53,639 bases of DNA, taken from contig JACPDH010000110.1 in assembly GCA_016184115.1 (NCBI GenBank), forward strand, positions 1-53,639. The letters are read 5' to 3'. Each line of letters begins with the position of its first letter. The first letter of the stretch is position 1. This document shows positions 17,093 to 25,683 of the stretch, piece after piece. The notes under the pieces were generated by a model, which saw only the letters and a list, made by a program, of their open reading frames with translations, was not told the DNA's origin and did no database searches. This stretch comes from Acidobacteriota bacterium. GTDB taxonomy: Bacteria; Acidobacteriota; Thermoanaerobaculia; Gp7-AA8. Both the position numbers and the translations under genes were made by a program.

Positions 17093-17130
17093 TTTGACGC
17101 TGCTTTACGCGCGCTTTACTTGCGGTTCAT
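17093..17130 (+). promoter_or_regulatory. Pho-box-like 11-bp-phased direct repeats upstream of the phosphate porin
   Basis: GCTTTAC occurs at 17102-17108 and again at 17113-17119, and GGTTCAT follows at 17124-17130, each exactly 11 bp apart. A weaker unit (TTTGA, 17093-17097) precedes them in the same phase. This is the geometry of tandem PhoB/PhoP binding sites, and the downstream genes are a phosphate porin and pstSCAB. It starts 9 bp after the phoU stop. Confidence 0.5.
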
Positions 17131-17227
17131 GCGATTGTCGGGCGGCCGGAGTTCAATGCGCCACCAGATTCGGCGCGCTCGCGCCGGGTCTGAGATCAAC
17201 CGATCAGGCTCACCTAAGGAGGGTTGC

Positions 17228-18562
17228 ATGACGCAGGTACACAAGATGGCGATTGGCCGCAAGGCGCTGCTGGCGCTCGCCGCGACGATTCTCGCCCTGG
17301 CCGCGCAGGTCGCGCTCGCGCAGGGAACGTTTTACGTGGAAGAAGAGAAGGACGGCCGCATCTACGTCTTCAACAACATGAAGTCGTACGAGATGTGGAA
17401 GACGGGCGGCGAGCTCGGAGTCTCGATCACACGCCCAGGCGAAGGCCCTAACGGCGAGACGATGGTGTTCGACACCGACGAGGCGATCCACCTCTACAAC
17501 TTCAAACATGGCCGCCCGGGCGAAGTGCTCGTGCGCCCCGAGCCCGCGCCGAAGCCGGTGATGAAGTTCGCCTGGAAGGACGGAAAGACGACCTTCGAGA
17601 GCGACAAGGCTGCGCTCGCGATCTCGAATCGCGTTCAGGTCCGCTGGACCGAGGAGATGCCCGAGACCGGCGACGACAAGGGCTCGTTCCGAATTCGTCG
17701 AGCGAAGACGAAATTCGAAGGCTGGTTCTACAGCAAGAACCTCACCTACGAGTTGCAGACGAACTGGGCCGACACCGCCAGCTCCCTCGAGGACGCGAAC
17801 ATCAACTACGACTTCTTCGGAACGAAGGGACTGATGCTCAAGGCTGGCCAGTTCAAGGTTCCGTTCGGTCGTCAGGAGCTGACCTCATCGGGTAGCCAGC
17901 AGTTCGTCGACCGTTCGCTCGTCTCGGGCGAGTTCGCGAAGGGGCGCGACGCGGGCGTGCAGCTCTGGGGCATGGCGCTCAACAACACGATCGACTGGCG
18001 CATCGGCGCATTCAACGGAGCGGGCCGCAACAAGAGCTCGAACGACAACACCGAGTATCAGTACAACGCTCGCGTCACCTGGCAGCCGTTCGGCGATGTG
18101 AAGTACAGCGAATCGGACTTCGAGTCGAAGGACAAGCCGCTGTTCGCGCTTGCGCTCCAGTGGGAAGACAACGACATGCACGGCGCGACGAGCGGCAATG
18201 ACAATGCGCGCGAGATCATGGGCGGCGACGTCGTCTTCAAATACAAGGGCCTCTCCGTCTTTGCCGAGACCTTCTATCGCGACAACGACTTCGAAACGGG
18301 CGCCGACACGGAATCGGAGGGCGTCCACTATCAGATCGGTTACCTCTTCCCAAACAGGAAGTTCGAGCTCGCCGCTCGCTTCGCGCAGTACGACCCGAAC
18401 GTCGACGTACTCAACGACGCGCAGACCGAGAAGGGGATCGCCGGGAGCTGGTACTGGAACAAGCACAGCTACAAGCTCCAGGGTGACTATCGGCAGGTCG
18501 AGAACAACAAGACGAAGCAGACGAACGACGAGCTCCGCGTCCAGCTTCAGTTCATCTTCTAA
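17228..18562 (+). CDS. phosphate-selective porin (OprO/OprP family)
   Basis: This 444-residue outer-membrane protein starts at an ATG preceded by AAGGAGG. A signal peptide ends near AAQVALAQG. After a short N-terminal region (YVFNNMKSYEMWKTGGELGV), the barrel has typical Phosphate_porin motifs: FRIRRAKTKFEGWFY, LMLKAGQFKVPFGRQEL, RDAGVQLWGMALNNTIDWRI with GAFNGAG, and a closing strand ending in Phe (LRVQLQFIF), the usual signal for outer-membrane assembly. It should bring phosphate or polyphosphate across the outer membrane for PstS. It lies 24 bp upstream of pstS. Confidence 0.9.
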   Translation: MTQVHKMAIGRKALLALAATILALAAQVALAQGTFYVEEEKDGRIYVFNNMKSYEMWKTGGELGVSITRPGEGPNGETMVFDTDEAIHLYNFKHGRPGEVLVRPEPAPKPVMKFAWKDGKTTFESDKAALAISNRVQVRWTEEMPETGDDKGSFRIRRAKTKFEGWFYSKNLTYELQTNWADTASSLEDANINYDFFGTKGLMLKAGQFKVPFGRQELTSSGSQQFVDRSLVSGEFAKGRDAGVQLWGMALNNTIDWRIGAFNGAGRNKSSNDNTEYQYNARVTWQPFGDVKYSESDFESKDKPLFALALQWEDNDMHGATSGNDNAREIMGGDVVFKYKGLSVFAETFYRDNDFETGADTESEGVHYQIGYLFPNRKFELAARFAQYDPNVDVLNDAQTEKGIAGSWYWNKHSYKLQGDYRQVENNKTKQTNDELRVQLQFIF

Positions 18563-18586
18563 GCGAAGCTCCCAAGGAGAAACACG

Positions 18587-19558
18587 ATGAAGTTCACGTC
18601 CATCGCAACCACCATCGCCGTTCTTGGCTTTGCCGGCACGACGTTCGCTCAGGCCGTTAAGGTCGACCCCGCGATTCCCGCCTACACTTCGACGCAGGGC
18701 GTCTCGGGCAACCTCAAGTCGGTCGGCTCCGACACGATGAACAACGAGATGACGCTCTGGGCCGAGGGCTTCCGCAAGCTCTACCGGAACGTCAAGGTCG
18801 AGATCGAGGGGAAGGGCTCGTCGACCGCGCCCCCGGCCCTCACCGCGGGAACGTCGCACTTCGGCCCGATGTCGCGCGCGATGAAGGCCGACGAGGTCGA
18901 CAAATTCGAGAAGAAGTACGGCTACAAGCCGACTGAGATCCGCACCTCGGTCGACGTGCTCGCCGTCTACGTCCACAAAGACAACCCGATCGCCGGCCTC
19001 ACCCTTCAGCAGGTCGACGCCATCTTCTCGAAGACCCGTCGCGGCGGAGCGAAGAAGGACATCAAGACCTGGGGCGACCTCGGCCTCACCGGCGAGTGGA
19101 AAGACAAGCCGATCAGCCTCTACGGCCGTAACTCCGCCTCGGGAACCTACGGCTTCTTCAAGGAGAATGCGCTCTTCAAGGGCGACTACAAGGACTCGGT
19201 GAAGGAGCAGCCCGGCTCGTCGTCGGTCGTTCAGGGCGTCGCCTCCGATCGATACGGCATCGGCTACTCGGGCATCGGCTACAAGACCGCCGACGTCAAG
19301 GCCGTGCCGCTCGCGGCGAAGGGTGCCAAGTTCTTCGAAGCGAATGCCGAGAACGGCTACCAGGGCCTCTATCCGCTCTCGCGCTATCTCTACCTCTACG
19401 TGAACCGCGCGCCGGGCAAGCCGCTCGACCCGGTCCGGGCCGAGTTCCTGAAGTACATGCTCAGCCAGGAAGGACAGGAAGCGGTCGTGAAGGACGGCTA
19501 CTATCCGCTTCCGAACAAGATCGTCATGGAAGAACGCCAGAAGCTCGGCATCAATTAG
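18587..19558 (+). CDS. pstS: periplasmic phosphate-binding protein PstS
   Basis: The protein has 323 residues with an AAGGAG ribosome binding site 6 nt upstream and a signal peptide ([16 protein letters not shown]). [41 protein letters not shown] and [11 protein letters not shown] are the PstS-like phosphate-binding motifs. [20 protein letters not shown] and a late [11 protein letters not shown] are conserved. It delivers phosphate to PstC-PstA. It is the first gene of the pstSCAB set and lies 26 bp before pstC. Confidence 0.95.
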   Translation: MKFTSIATTIAVLGFAGTTFAQAVKVDPAIPAYTSTQGVSGNLKSVGSDTMNNEMTLWAEGFRKLYRNVKVEIEGKGSSTAPPALTAGTSHFGPMSRAMKADEVDKFEKKYGYKPTEIRTSVDVLAVYVHKDNPIAGLTLQQVDAIFSKTRRGGAKKDIKTWGDLGLTGEWKDKPISLYGRNSASGTYGFFKENALFKGDYKDSVKEQPGSSSVVQGVASDRYGIGYSGIGYKTADVKAVPLAAKGAKFFEANAENGYQGLYPLSRYLYLYVNRAPGKPLDPVRAEFLKYMLSQEGQEAVVKDGYYPLPNKIVMEERQKLGIN

Positions 19559-19584
19559 GCGGTTTGCGAGCTCAGGTTCGACCG

Positions 19585-22218
19585 ATGTCTTCCAGCAATG
19601 AGATCGCGCCGGTTACGGCGGGCCGCGGGGCCCGCCGTAACCGCGTTACCAGTCGCAGAGTTCACCTCGTCGATGCGGTGACGAGCGTCGTCATCAACGT
19701 TGGTGGTGTCGCGGTCATCGCCGCGGTGCTCGGGATTCTCGTCTACCTCGTCGCGGTCGTACTGCCACTGTTCAGCGGCGCGAAGATTTCGCCGAGCAGC
19801 ACAGTGTCGCTCGGCGAGCTGGGCGATCCGAAGCAGTTCCTCCTGGTCGAGGCAGACGAGTATCGCAGTCTTTTCGCCGTCATCCGTCGCGATGGCGAGA
19901 CCTTCTTCCTCGAGGCGTCGTCGGGCGCGGTGTTGCGGCAGTCGAATCTCTTCGCGGACGTACCCGAGGGGGTTTCCGCCACGGCGATCTCGCGCCCGGT
20001 TGACGGAAGCAGCGTCGCGGTGGGGTTCTCGGATGGCACGGTGCGGACAGGCGCAGTCGAGTTCGTGACTGACTTCCTCGACGAGTCGTCCGTCGTGCCT
20101 GCTCTTCGCGCGCTCGAGAAGGGGAAGCGGCTGCGTTTCCACGATGGAGTCGTCGAGCACGTGCCAACGGGAGAATGGCGACGGGTGCGCGGCAGTACGA
20201 AGCTCGGCGCGTCGCTCGTGGTCGCGGATACGGGGGCACCCGTCCGCTTGCTGCAGTTCCGGCCGACGGACGACGGCAGCCGTCTCGCCGCATTCCTCGA
20301 GGGTGGAACGCTCGTCGTCAACGAAGTGTCGGAACGCGAGAATCTGATGACGGGCGAAACGGTTCGCGACGTCGCGAGCCACACCGTGCCCGTTCCTACG
20401 GAGCTTCTCGCGAGCGCGCCGTCGCGCATGCTGTTCACGAGCAAAGGAGACCAGCTCTACCTCGCATGGGAAGATGGGCGTTTCGCGCGATTCGATCTGC
20501 GCGACATGGACACGCCTCTGCTTGCGGAGCAGGGCGACCTCGTTCCCGCCGATGCGAAGCTGACCGCGCTCCGCTTCATGTACGGCGAGCAGTCGCTTTT
20601 GAGTGGCGATTCGCGCGGCGATGTCCGTGCATGGTTCAAGCTCGCGAGCCTCGATGACAGGAGCGCCGACGGCGCGCATCTCGTCGAGGCGCACCGCTTC
20701 TCGAAACCGGGAGGCGCGGTATCCACGATCTCCACATCGGTGCGCGACAAGAGTTTCCTCGTCGGACGCACCGACGCGACGATCACGCTCTACCACCTCA
20801 CTTCCGAGCAACGGCTCGGTGAGATTGCGCTTCCGAGAGGATCGGAGCTCGTCGCGACGCAGATCACGCCGAAGAGCGATGCGGTCGTCGCACTGACGGC
20901 CGACGGAAATGCCTCGATCTGGCCGATCGCGAGCCCGCATCCGGAGACGACCTGGAAGAGCGTCTTTCGTAAGGTCTGGTACGAGGGGTACGCGGCGCCG
21001 GAGCATACGTGGCAGTCGTCGAGCGGCACTGATGACTTCGAGCCGAAGTTCGGCCTCATGCCGCTGATCTTCGGTACCCTCAAGGCCACTGTCTACTCGA
21101 TGCTCTTCGCTGTGCCGGTCGCGCTCTTCGGCGCGATCTACACCTCGGAGTTCCTCGACAAGCGCTGGCGCGCTCCGGTGAAGTCGACGATCGAGATCAT
21201 GGCGTCGCTGCCGTCGGTCGTCCTTGGGTTCATCGCCGCACTCGTTCTCGCCCCGATCGTCGAGAGCTTCGTGATGGCGGTGCTGACGGCCTTCCTGTTC
21301 ATCCCGGTTGCGGCGTTAGGCGCAGGCTACCTCTGGCAGCTGTTGCCGCGAAGCGTGGCGATCCGCCTCGAGGGCGCCCCGGTCGTCGTACTGCTCCTCT
21401 CGGTCGTGCTGCTCGCGATATGGGCTGGCGGCAACATGGGTGGCGTCGTTGAGAATCTGATCTTCTTCGGCGACTTCAAGGCGTGGCTCGACGGACGCGT
21501 TGGGGACGGTGCACCGGGAATCGCGCTCGCCTTCTGGCCGGCCGTCTGCTTCGGCCTTCTCTGGTTCGATCGGCGATTCCTTTCGGATCGTGTTGCCGCG
21601 AGTGTGGCCGGCTCGTCGCCGTCGCGACTCGCCGTCGTGGATCTCCTGAAGTACGTCGTGATCCTCGGCGTGTCCGTTCTTCTCGCATGGCTCCTCGGCG
21701 AGACAGGCGCTGCGCTCGGCTTCGATCTCCGAGGAGAGCTCTTCGGTACGTACGTGCAGCGCAATGCGCTCGTCGTCGGCTTCGTCATCGGGTTCGCAGT
21801 GATCCCGATCGTCTACACGATCGCCGAAGACGCATTGAGCTCGGTGCCGGGAACGCTGCGATCCGCGTCGTTAGGCTGCGGCGCGACGCGTTGGCAGACG
21901 GCGACACGCGTCGTCCTGCCAGTTGCGACATCAGGCATCTTCTCCGCCGTGATGATCGGCCTGGGGCGCGCCGTGGGCGAGACGATGATCGTGCTCATGG
22001 CCGCGGGGAACACCGCGCTCATCGACATGAACATCTTCAACGGCCTGCGCACTCTTTCGGCCAACATCGCCGTCGAGCTTCCCGAGGCGGTAAAAGACTC
22101 GACGCTCTACAGGATGCTGTTTCTAGCCGCTTTGGCCCTCTTCGTCATGACCTTCGTCGTCAATACGGTGGCAGAGCTCGTGAGGCAGCGCTTCCGAAAG
22201 AGGGCCTTCCAGCTATGA
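19585..22218 (+). CDS. pstC: phosphate ABC transporter permease PstC, long form
   Basis: This 877-residue protein is more than twice the size of E. coli PstC. After one N-terminal helix (VVINVGGVAVIAAVLGILVY) there is a soluble insert of about 400 residues with beta-propeller-like stretches (SSVAVGFSDGTVRTG, LLSGDSRGDVRAW). Transmembrane helices and the transport permease domain follow. The EAA-like loop ALSSVPGTLRSASLGCGATR, coupling to PstB, is intact, and GLGRAVGETMIVLMAAGNT follows. Such large periplasmic inserts occur in many Gram-negative PstC proteins. The ATG at 19585 follows the pstS stop by 26 bp. pstA overlaps the stop by 4 bp. Confidence 0.92.
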   Translation: MSSSNEIAPVTAGRGARRNRVTSRRVHLVDAVTSVVINVGGVAVIAAVLGILVYLVAVVLPLFSGAKISPSSTVSLGELGDPKQFLLVEADEYRSLFAVIRRDGETFFLEASSGAVLRQSNLFADVPEGVSATAISRPVDGSSVAVGFSDGTVRTGAVEFVTDFLDESSVVPALRALEKGKRLRFHDGVVEHVPTGEWRRVRGSTKLGASLVVADTGAPVRLLQFRPTDDGSRLAAFLEGGTLVVNEVSERENLMTGETVRDVASHTVPVPTELLASAPSRMLFTSKGDQLYLAWEDGRFARFDLRDMDTPLLAEQGDLVPADAKLTALRFMYGEQSLLSGDSRGDVRAWFKLASLDDRSADGAHLVEAHRFSKPGGAVSTISTSVRDKSFLVGRTDATITLYHLTSEQRLGEIALPRGSELVATQITPKSDAVVALTADGNASIWPIASPHPETTWKSVFRKVWYEGYAAPEHTWQSSSGTDDFEPKFGLMPLIFGTLKATVYSMLFAVPVALFGAIYTSEFLDKRWRAPVKSTIEIMASLPSVVLGFIAALVLAPIVESFVMAVLTAFLFIPVAALGAGYLWQLLPRSVAIRLEGAPVVVLLLSVVLLAIWAGGNMGGVVENLIFFGDFKAWLDGRVGDGAPGIALAFWPAVCFGLLWFDRRFLSDRVAASVAGSSPSRLAVVDLLKYVVILGVSVLLAWLLGETGAALGFDLRGELFGTYVQRNALVVGFVIGFAVIPIVYTIAEDALSSVPGTLRSASLGCGATRWQTATRVVLPVATSGIFSAVMIGLGRAVGETMIVLMAAGNTALIDMNIFNGLRTLSANIAVELPEAVKDSTLYRMLFLAALALFVMTFVVNTVAELVRQRFRKRAFQL

Positions 22219-24014
22219 CGACCGATGCTCTTCGGGAACCCGACACGCCGGTCACGAGCGGAACCGCCTTACCGGAAACGGCCGGGAAGCCGGCACGCGC
22301 CCGCCGCAAGCGGCCGCTTTCGCTCGCCGGACGCGGGGAGCCGTATGTCTGGGGCACCGGCGCGGGGCTCGCGATCGGCGTCTTGATGATCGTCGGGCTG
22401 CTCGCACTAGTCCTCTACAACGGCTTCCTGACGTTCTGGCCGAAACGGGTCGTGAAGATCACGACGACGGACGGGAAGTCGATCCTCGGCGAGGTGACGC
22501 GCGACGAGACCTTTCGTGTTACACCCGAGATGCTCGAGCCACTGTCGGACGAGGTGAAGGCATCGATTCGCCGGAGCCACGGCTTCGCGCATCGCCGCCT
22601 CATCAAGCAGGGGAACTACGACCTCTACGGTGATGACTTCGTATGGGTCGCCGACTATGCCGTCGCGACTGAGGAATATCCGCGCGACGCGTGGACACTC
22701 GAACGGCGTGAATGGGGCGCGGCCTTTGGATCGCCTTCGAAACTGATCGTCGGCGAAGGCAGAACTGTCGAGGGTGCGAGAGAGATCGCGCGGGAGTTCC
22801 CGGCGCTTCACGGCGCCGCGATCGCGCGATACGACGAGATCCGCGACCTCGAGAAGTCGGAGATCGGCGACGTCAACTATCGCACCGAAGAGGCGCGACT
22901 CGAGATCCGCCGCGTGGCGCTTCGCGCTGGCGAAGGCTCGGCGGCGCATCGTGCCGCCATTGAGACATTCGAGGCGCGCGAGGGGGAGTTGCGGGCGGAG
23001 TACGACGCAGTGCAGCGGAAGATCGATGAGATCCGCGTCACTGACGAGACAGTGCGTTTCGAGATTCGCGACGTCAACGGCACGCTGATCCCGCAGAAGC
23101 CCTCCGATCCCGACACGCCGATGGCTCTCTCGCACGTCGTGCGCGCATTTCCGGCGAACGAGATCGGGTTCGGAGAGCGGCTTCGCATCTACCTCAGCCG
23201 CTGGCTCGAGTTCATGATCGACGAGCCGCGCGAAGCGAACACCGAGGGTGGCGTGTTTCCCGCGATCTTCGGGACGTTCATGATGACGGTGCTGATGTCG
23301 CTTGCGGTGGCGCCGTTCGGCGTGATCGCGGCGCTCTACCTGCGCGAATACGCCAGGCAGGGGCCGCTCGTCTCGGCGGTGCGCGTCGCGGTCAACAATC
23401 TCGCGGGTGTTCCCTCGATCGTCTTCGGCGTCTTCGGTCTCGGATTCTTCTGTTATGTCGTCGGCGCGCGGATCGACGAGCTCTTCTACGCGGAACGGCT
23501 TCCTTCGCCGACATTTGGTACCGGCGGAATCCTTTGGGCTTCGCTCACGCTCGCGCTGCTGACGGTGCCGGTCGTGATCGTCTCGACGGAGGAAGCGTTA
23601 AGCGCGGTACCTCGCTCGATGCGCGAAGGGTCGTACGCGTGTGGCGCGAGCCGGTGGCAGACGATCTGGCGGATTGTGTTGCCGAAGGCGACGCCCGGGA
23701 TCATGACGGGACTGATTCTCGCGATGGCACGCGGTGCCGGTGAAGTCGCGCCGCTGATGATCACGGGAGTCGTCAAGCTCGCCCCCGAGCTTCCGTTCGA
23801 TCTCCACGCGCCGTTCTTCCACCTCAATCGCTCGTTCATGCACCTCGGGTTTCACATCTACGACGTCGGCTTCCAGAGCCGCAACTCGGAGGCGGGCAAG
23901 CCGATGGTCTTCACGACGACGCTTCTGCTGATCGGCCTGATCGCGCTGCTGAATCTCGCCGCCATTCACCTCCGCAACACGCTGCGCAAACGCTACAAAG
24001 GATCGGAAGTCTGA
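22215..24014 (+). CDS. pstA: phosphate ABC transporter permease PstA, long form
   Basis: This 599-residue protein starts at an ATG overlapping the pstC stop (ATGA). One helix ([18 protein letters not shown]) is followed by a soluble region of about 280 residues including a charged, likely coiled-coil segment (residues about 185-270). Then comes the membrane domain with [18 protein letters not shown], the EAA loop [20 protein letters not shown] and [16 protein letters not shown]. It pairs with PstC to form the phosphate channel. The gene is 2 bp from pstB, so expression is tightly coupled. Confidence 0.93.
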   Translation: MTTDALREPDTPVTSGTALPETAGKPARARRKRPLSLAGRGEPYVWGTGAGLAIGVLMIVGLLALVLYNGFLTFWPKRVVKITTTDGKSILGEVTRDETFRVTPEMLEPLSDEVKASIRRSHGFAHRRLIKQGNYDLYGDDFVWVADYAVATEEYPRDAWTLERREWGAAFGSPSKLIVGEGRTVEGAREIAREFPALHGAAIARYDEIRDLEKSEIGDVNYRTEEARLEIRRVALRAGEGSAAHRAAIETFEAREGELRAEYDAVQRKIDEIRVTDETVRFEIRDVNGTLIPQKPSDPDTPMALSHVVRAFPANEIGFGERLRIYLSRWLEFMIDEPREANTEGGVFPAIFGTFMMTVLMSLAVAPFGVIAALYLREYARQGPLVSAVRVAVNNLAGVPSIVFGVFGLGFFCYVVGARIDELFYAERLPSPTFGTGGILWASLTLALLTVPVVIVSTEEALSAVPRSMREGSYACGASRWQTIWRIVLPKATPGIMTGLILAMARGAGEVAPLMITGVVKLAPELPFDLHAPFFHLNRSFMHLGFHIYDVGFQSRNSEAGKPMVFTTTLLLIGLIALLNLAAIHLRNTLRKRYKGSEV

Positions 24015-24016
24015 TC

Positions 24017-24862
24017 ATGCTGAATGCAAACGAGCTCATCGCTGATGCAAAGGCGCCCGTCGCGGCCCCGACCGAGGGGCCGTTCGTTCATCCCGACATC
24101 CTCGCGGAGGATCCTGTCCTCGAGATCGATCGCTTCGATTTCTGGTATGGAGAGAAGCAGGCACTCTTCGACGTCAGCCTGAACGTTCCGCGCGGCAAGG
24201 TCTCCGCGCTCATCGGCCCTTCCGGGTGTGGCAAGTCGACGCTGCTCCGCTCCGTCAATCGGATCAACGACCTGATCGACGGGATTCGTATCGGCGGCGC
24301 GATGCGGCTCAACGGCGATTCGATTTACGGGAAACATGTCGACGTCATCGAGCTGCGCAAACGGATGGGAATGGTCTTTCAGAAGCCTAACCCATTCCCG
24401 ATGTCGATCTACGAGAACGTCATCTACTCTCTCCGGATCGACGGCGAGAGTCGTCGCGGGGTGCTCGACGAAGTCGTCGAGAGGAGCCTCAGGTCTGCGG
24501 CACTTTGGGATGAAGTGAAGGAGCGGCTCGACGCGAGCGCGCTCGAGCTCTCGGGTGGGCAGCAGCAGCGGCTGTGCATCGCACGCGCGATCGCGGCCGA
24601 TCCCGAAGTGCTCCTCATGGACGAGCCCTGCTCGGCACTCGACCCGATTGCGACGGCGAAGATCGAGGAGCTCATCTTCTCGCTCCGCGGTGAGTACACG
24701 GTGCTGATCGTCACGCACAACATGCAGCAAGCCGCGCGCGTCAGCGACTACACGGCATTCATGTACCTCGGGAACCTCATAGAGGTTTCGCCAACGAACG
24801 TCATGTTTCTCAAGCCGGCAAGGCGCCAGAGCGAGGAGTACGTGACGGGGAGATTCGGGTAA
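24017..24862 (+). CDS. pstB: phosphate ABC transporter ATPase PstB
   Basis: The protein has 281 residues. Walker [10 protein letters not shown] is at residues 67-75, the Q-loop is in [12 protein letters not shown], the signature is [14 protein letters not shown], Walker B is [13 protein letters not shown], and the H-loop is VTHNMQQA. The C-terminus VTGRFG is typical of PstB. It powers PstCA at the inner membrane face. It has a longer N-terminal leader than usual (about 35 residues before VLEIDRF). Its last 60 bp occur again at 28582-28641 with eight substitutions. Confidence 0.97.
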   Translation: MLNANELIADAKAPVAAPTEGPFVHPDILAEDPVLEIDRFDFWYGEKQALFDVSLNVPRGKVSALIGPSGCGKSTLLRSVNRINDLIDGIRIGGAMRLNGDSIYGKHVDVIELRKRMGMVFQKPNPFPMSIYENVIYSLRIDGESRRGVLDEVVERSLRSAALWDEVKERLDASALELSGGQQQRLCIARAIAADPEVLLMDEPCSALDPIATAKIEELIFSLRGEYTVLIVTHNMQQAARVSDYTAFMYLGNLIEVSPTNVMFLKPARRQSEEYVTGRFG

Positions 24863-24872
24863 GGGAGTGACA

Positions 24873-24890
24873 CCAGCGCTGAGGCGCTGG
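24873..24890 (+). terminator. hairpin after pstB
   Basis: CCAGCGC, TGAG loop, GCGCTGG lies 10 bp after the pstB stop. There is no following T tract, so it is at best a weak terminator or RNA 3'-end stabiliser. Confidence 0.45.
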
Positions 24891-25058
24891 AAACGTCCGG
24901 AAACCGAGCGGACCCGACGCGACGTCAATTGTTTTTGACACGATGCGCGTGGCCTCATCGCGTGTGCCGGGCCACGCAACTCGCTCGGGTGGAGCGCGTT
25001 GGCGGACGATCGGACTACGCACCCCGCCCTGGCGTAAGGCTCGCTTCGGCCTCGGGCC

Positions 25059-25440
25059 ATGGAGCCTGCGCCGTTCTACCGCGCGCGCATCCCGCGCGGG
25101 ACGCCGCTAGCGAAACGGGGAGCGAACTTCGGAGCGTTCCTGCGCGAGCAGGTGGTCGAACCCGTTGGGCATGCGCAGTGGGTCTTCACGATCCTGAAGA
25201 CCCTCCGCGGCTACTTCATGCGCAACCGGGAGCTGTTAGGCGATCGCACGCGCGCCGCGTGGGAGACGGTGCGCGCGATGATGGGCGAGGGGGCAGGCGA
25301 GCCTGGCCTCCGGCCCGGCATGGTCGTGGTGCCGCAGACCTTCGGCAGCTCGGTCAACGCGCACCCGCACGTTCACGCGATCGCCTCGCGCGGCGGGTGG
25401 ACGCGAGAGGGGACGTTGGTGCCGGTTCCGTTACCCGAGT
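25059..25440 (+). pseudogene. IS91-type transposase remnant, N-terminal and central part
   Basis: The translation from 25059 contains FYRARIPRGTPLA, then GHAQWVFTILKTLRGYFMRN, RELLGDRTRAAWETVRAMM, RPGMVVVPQTFGSSVNAH, PHVHAIASRGGWTREGT and LVPVP. These are, in order, core motifs of IS91-type (Y2, transposase_32-like) transposases, including the HPHxHA metal/DNA site. The zinc-binding segment that should lie between TPLA and the WVFT motif is missing. The frame then runs into unrelated DNA at about 25440. The matching C-terminal end is found 3.2 kb away at 28660. The segment 24891-25058 before it holds no recognised gene. Confidence 0.8.
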
Positions 25441-25441
25441 G

Positions 25442-25570
25442 TCGAAACTCTCCGCCTATTTCGGAGGCTACCTCGGCGAGAACCACGTTGCTGTCGTCGA
25501 AGCGTTAGGCCTCACGCGCGAGGACATCGAAACGATCGCAAAGAATTCGTTCGAGTCGAGTTTCGCCTAG
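25442..25570 (+). pseudogene. 3' end of an adenosine deaminase gene
   Basis: Forty-two residues end at TAG 25568-25570. SAYFGGYLGENHVAVVEALG, then LTREDIETIAKNSFESSFA match the C-terminus of adenosine/AMP deaminases, where a helix pair ends in a nearly invariant N-S-F-E-A-S-F. It begins abruptly after the transposase remnant, with no start codon or catalytic part, so it is a scar. The deaminase acts in purine salvage; no intact copy is in the window. Confidence 0.6.
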
Positions 25571-25683
25571 AGTCTCCATCTCCGATCTCCCCGCCTGCCG
25601 CTTGACCCGACCGCCGAGAAGGGCACAGAATCACTACCGTTCCACTGTTCATAACGTAGGTCAACCGGAGCTGGAGGTATGTC

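Noticed and set aside
21483-22214. An upstream extension of the pstA frame within pstC
   Set aside because: It is Arg-rich shadow of pstC; the ATGA overlap at 22215 is the evident start.
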